Of a stretch of 5,430 nucleotides of DNA, positions 4,320 to 5,430 are shown one piece after another. Source of the DNA: Thermoprotei archaeon ex4572_64. Lineage in GTDB: Archaea; Thermoproteota; Thermoprotei; Thermoproteales; Thermocladiaceae. Within the stretch, counting starts at the first letter, position 1. Each line of letters begins with the position of its first letter. The notes under the pieces were generated by a model. It was not told where the DNA came from and did not search any database. It saw nothing but the letters and a program-made list of their open reading frames with translations. A program made the position numbers and the translations under genes. Location of the stretch: NCBI GenBank assembly GCA_002254895.1, contig NJDF01000073.1, forward strand, positions 1 to 5,430, read 5' to 3'.

Positions 4320-5075
4320 CTATACCTGTCTTACAGGTATTCCTCTCTCTGCTAAGTACTTCTTTAATTCAGGTATGGATATTATCTTAAAGTGAAATAG
4401 ACTTGCAGCTAATGCTGCATCAACTATTTTTAACACTTCATAGAAGTGCTCCATACGTCCTGCACCTCCTGAAGCTATTATAGGTACATTAACGTTTCTA
4501 GCAAGTTCCTCATATAGTCTTAAATCATAACCTTGCTTTGTACCATCTGCATCAATACTTGTTACTAAAAGTTCACCAGCACCTAGTTCTACGACTCTCT
4601 TAGCCCAATCTATTGCATTAAGTCCTGTAGGTTCTTTTGCAGATTTTATAAACACTTCCCACCAGCCATTTCTCCACTTAGCATCGATAGCTACAACTGT
4701 TGCTTGTGAACCATATTCTCTAGCAATCTCTGCTACTAGTTCTGGTCTCTTTACGGCACCTGTATTTATGCTTACCTTATCAGCACCTGCACTGAGTATT
4801 CTTGAAGCATCTTCTAGACTCTTAATACCACCACCTACCGTTAAGGGAATATTTATGACAGATGCGACATTTCTAACAGTCTCTATAAATGTATTTCTAT
4901 CCTCAATACTTGCAGTAACGTCAAGTATTACAAGCTCATCAGCTCCCTCCTCTTCATATCTAGAAGCAAGTTCTACAGGATCACCAACAACTCTCAAATT
5001 TCTAAACATAACACCCTTAACAACTTTATCCTTATCAACATCAAGGCAGGGAATTATTCTTTTAATGTAATTCAT
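4320..5075 (-). CDS. hisF: Imidazole glycerol phosphate synthase, cyclase subunit
   Basis: HisF uses ammonia from the HisH glutaminase to turn PRFAR into imidazole glycerol phosphate and AICAR, linking histidine and purine synthesis. The protein is a full-length (251 residues) eight-fold beta-alpha barrel. IIPCLDVD holds the catalytic Asp12, and VVAIDAKW holds Asp131, matching Asp11 and Asp130 of the Thermotoga enzyme. The phosphate-binding turns are present: TVGGGI (79-84), SINT (102-105), SIDADGT (173-179), ASGGAG (201-206) and AAS (223-225). Just before the last turn the usual GAD is IVD and one residue shorter, a small oddity. The ATG at 5075 is about 27 nt from a TATA element, consistent with a leaderless message. 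No other his gene is in the window; the neighbour upstream is archease, separated by 120 bp, so hisF seems to have its own promoter. Confidence 0.97.
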   Translation of the reverse strand: MNYIKRIIPCLDVDKDKVVKGVMFRNLRVVGDPVELASRYEEEGADELVILDVTASIEDRNTFIETVRNVASVINIPLTVGGGIKSLEDASRILSAGADKVSINTGAVKRPELVAEIAREYGSQATVVAIDAKWRNGWWEVFIKSAKEPTGLNAIDWAKRVVELGAGELLVTSIDADGTKQGYDLRLYEELARNVNVPIIASGGAGRMEHFYEVLKIVDAALAASLFHFKIISIPELKKYLAERGIPVRQV

Positions 5076-5098
5076 GAAAATACTTGTTAAAGCTAGTA

Positions 5099-5106
5099 AT
5101 TATAAG
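5099..5106 (-). promoter_or_regulatory. hisF: Probable TATA box of hisF
   Basis: The minus strand reads CTTATAAT, centred about 27 nt before the first base of the hisF ATG, the right place for leaderless initiation. A short inverted repeat GTTG/CAAC (5113-5126) lies next to it on the upstream side. Confidence 0.45.
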
Positions 5107-5136
5107 TATTAAGTTGTCTTCTCAACCTCATTGCTA

Positions 5137-5150
5137 CACTTACGTGAGTG
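5137..5150. repeat. Imperfect palindrome upstream of hisF
   Basis: CACTTACGTGAGTG pairs with itself along its whole length except for one T-G pair. It lies between the archease stop and the hisF promoter, about 35-45 bp upstream of the TATA box, where an operator could sit, but nothing identifies a regulator. Confidence 0.4.
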
Positions 5151-5157
5151 GTGTATT

Positions 5158-5171
5158 TTGAGAAATCTCAA
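5158..5171. repeat. Short inverted repeat after archease
   Basis: TTGAGA, AA, TCTCAA. On the archease strand it lies 25 nt after the stop codon but is followed by A-rich, not T-rich, sequence, so it does not look like a terminator. Confidence 0.4.
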
Positions 5172-5195
5172 TTCACTTACCTACCACACTTATCA

Positions 5196-5429
5196 CTATA
5201 TATCAACAACGTACTGTAACTTCCATAAATTATCTATCTTCTCAATACTCATCATGTGGTAAGTCATGGCTTTAACTACAACACCCTTAAATCCATGCTT
5301 ATCAATACTGTACTTCTCACCACCAATTAGTGTCTTCAAGAAGTACCTCTCATTGACTTTACTTATCGTTAAGTTCTCAAAGTAGTTACCAAATGCGAAT
5401 TTCTTACCATCAAATAAGTATAGTAACTC
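5196..5429 (-). CDS. Archease, C-terminal 77 residues (cut by right edge)
   Basis: Archease is the small activator of the RNA ligase RtcB, which joins tRNA halves during splicing; it promotes RtcB guanylylation and multiple turnover. The visible part begins ELLYLFDGKKFAFGNYF, continues with a variable loop and IDKHGFKGVVVKAMTYHMM, and ends in LQYVVDI before TAG at 5198-5196. The LLYLFDGKKF start, the VKA.TYH.M strand with its histidine, and the terminal VVDI with its metal-binding aspartate are the hallmarks of the family. The N-terminal half lies outside the window. A possible weak point is the sequence NYFENLTISKVNERYFLKT, which is less conserved, as expected for the central loop. Leftward transcription runs toward hisF, but a 120-bp gap with its own TATA box suggests separate promoters. 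Confidence 0.9.
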   Translation of the reverse strand, partial: ELLYLFDGKKFAFGNYFENLTISKVNERYFLKTLIGGEKYSIDKHGFKGVVVKAMTYHMMSIEKIDNLWKLQYVVDI

Positions 5430-5430
5430 G

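Noticed and set aside
4768..5070. A 100-codon plus-strand frame rich in Ser, Thr and Leu
   Set aside because: It lies wholly inside hisF on the opposite strand and has the typical composition of an antisense shadow, with no family match or ribosome site.
5010..5308. Similar runs ACACCCTTAA and CTTATCAA in both hisF and archease
   Set aside because: They encode similar short peptides (DKDKVVKGV and DKHGFKGV) in unrelated families; coincidence is more likely than a repeat.
1..5430. CRISPR array or tRNA gene
   Set aside because: No regularly spaced repeats and no tRNA-like T-arm or acceptor sequence were seen on either strand.

Overview
The window looks like chromosomal DNA from a thermophilic crenarchaeon (Thermoprotei). 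The signs are low GC, TTTAAA/TATAAA-type TATA boxes about 25-30 nt before start codons (leaderless messages), mostly no Shine-Dalgarno sites, an archaeal hisF, an archease gene, an archaeal DUF1922-like zinc ribbon, an MNT-HEPN toxin-antitoxin pair and a probable C/D box sRNA. The genus cannot be fixed by eye.

Layout from left to right. (1) 2-121, minus: the first 40 residues of an unrecognised protein that runs off the left edge. (2) 122-788: about 670 bp with no supportable gene. (3) 819-872, plus: a probable C/D box sRNA with its own TATA box, ending just before the next reading frame. (4) 885-2343, plus: two overlapping reading frames that together look like one two-motif LAGLIDADG-type protein with an added C-terminal repeat region, broken by one extra base in an AAAA run near 1353. 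(5) 2344-2673: a promoter-like TATA box followed by a chain of stem-loops, including a perfect 30-nt palindrome, and a doubtful 26-residue reading frame. (6) 2674-3042, minus: a small zinc-ribbon plus coiled-coil protein whose leaderless start region has been duplicated as a perfect 32-bp tandem repeat. (7) 3135-4033, minus: an MNT nucleotidyltransferase and a HEPN protein, overlapping by ATGA. (8) 4095-4319, plus: a DUF1922-like zinc-ribbon protein that appears to share one TATA box with the divergent MNT gene. (9) 4320-5075, minus: hisF, complete, abutting the previous gene stop to stop. (10) 5196-5429, minus: the C-terminal 77 residues of archease, cut by the right edge.

The right third is housekeeping: hisF makes the imidazole ring in histidine biosynthesis and archease helps RtcB in tRNA splicing. 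The MNT-HEPN pair is a typical archaeal toxin-antitoxin unit. The left and middle are accessory. The most unusual points are the broken LAGLIDADG-like locus with RNA-like elements on both sides, and the duplicated start of the zinc-ribbon gene, which should turn a leaderless start into an 8-codon upstream reading frame. No complete, clearly new multi-gene system is visible.
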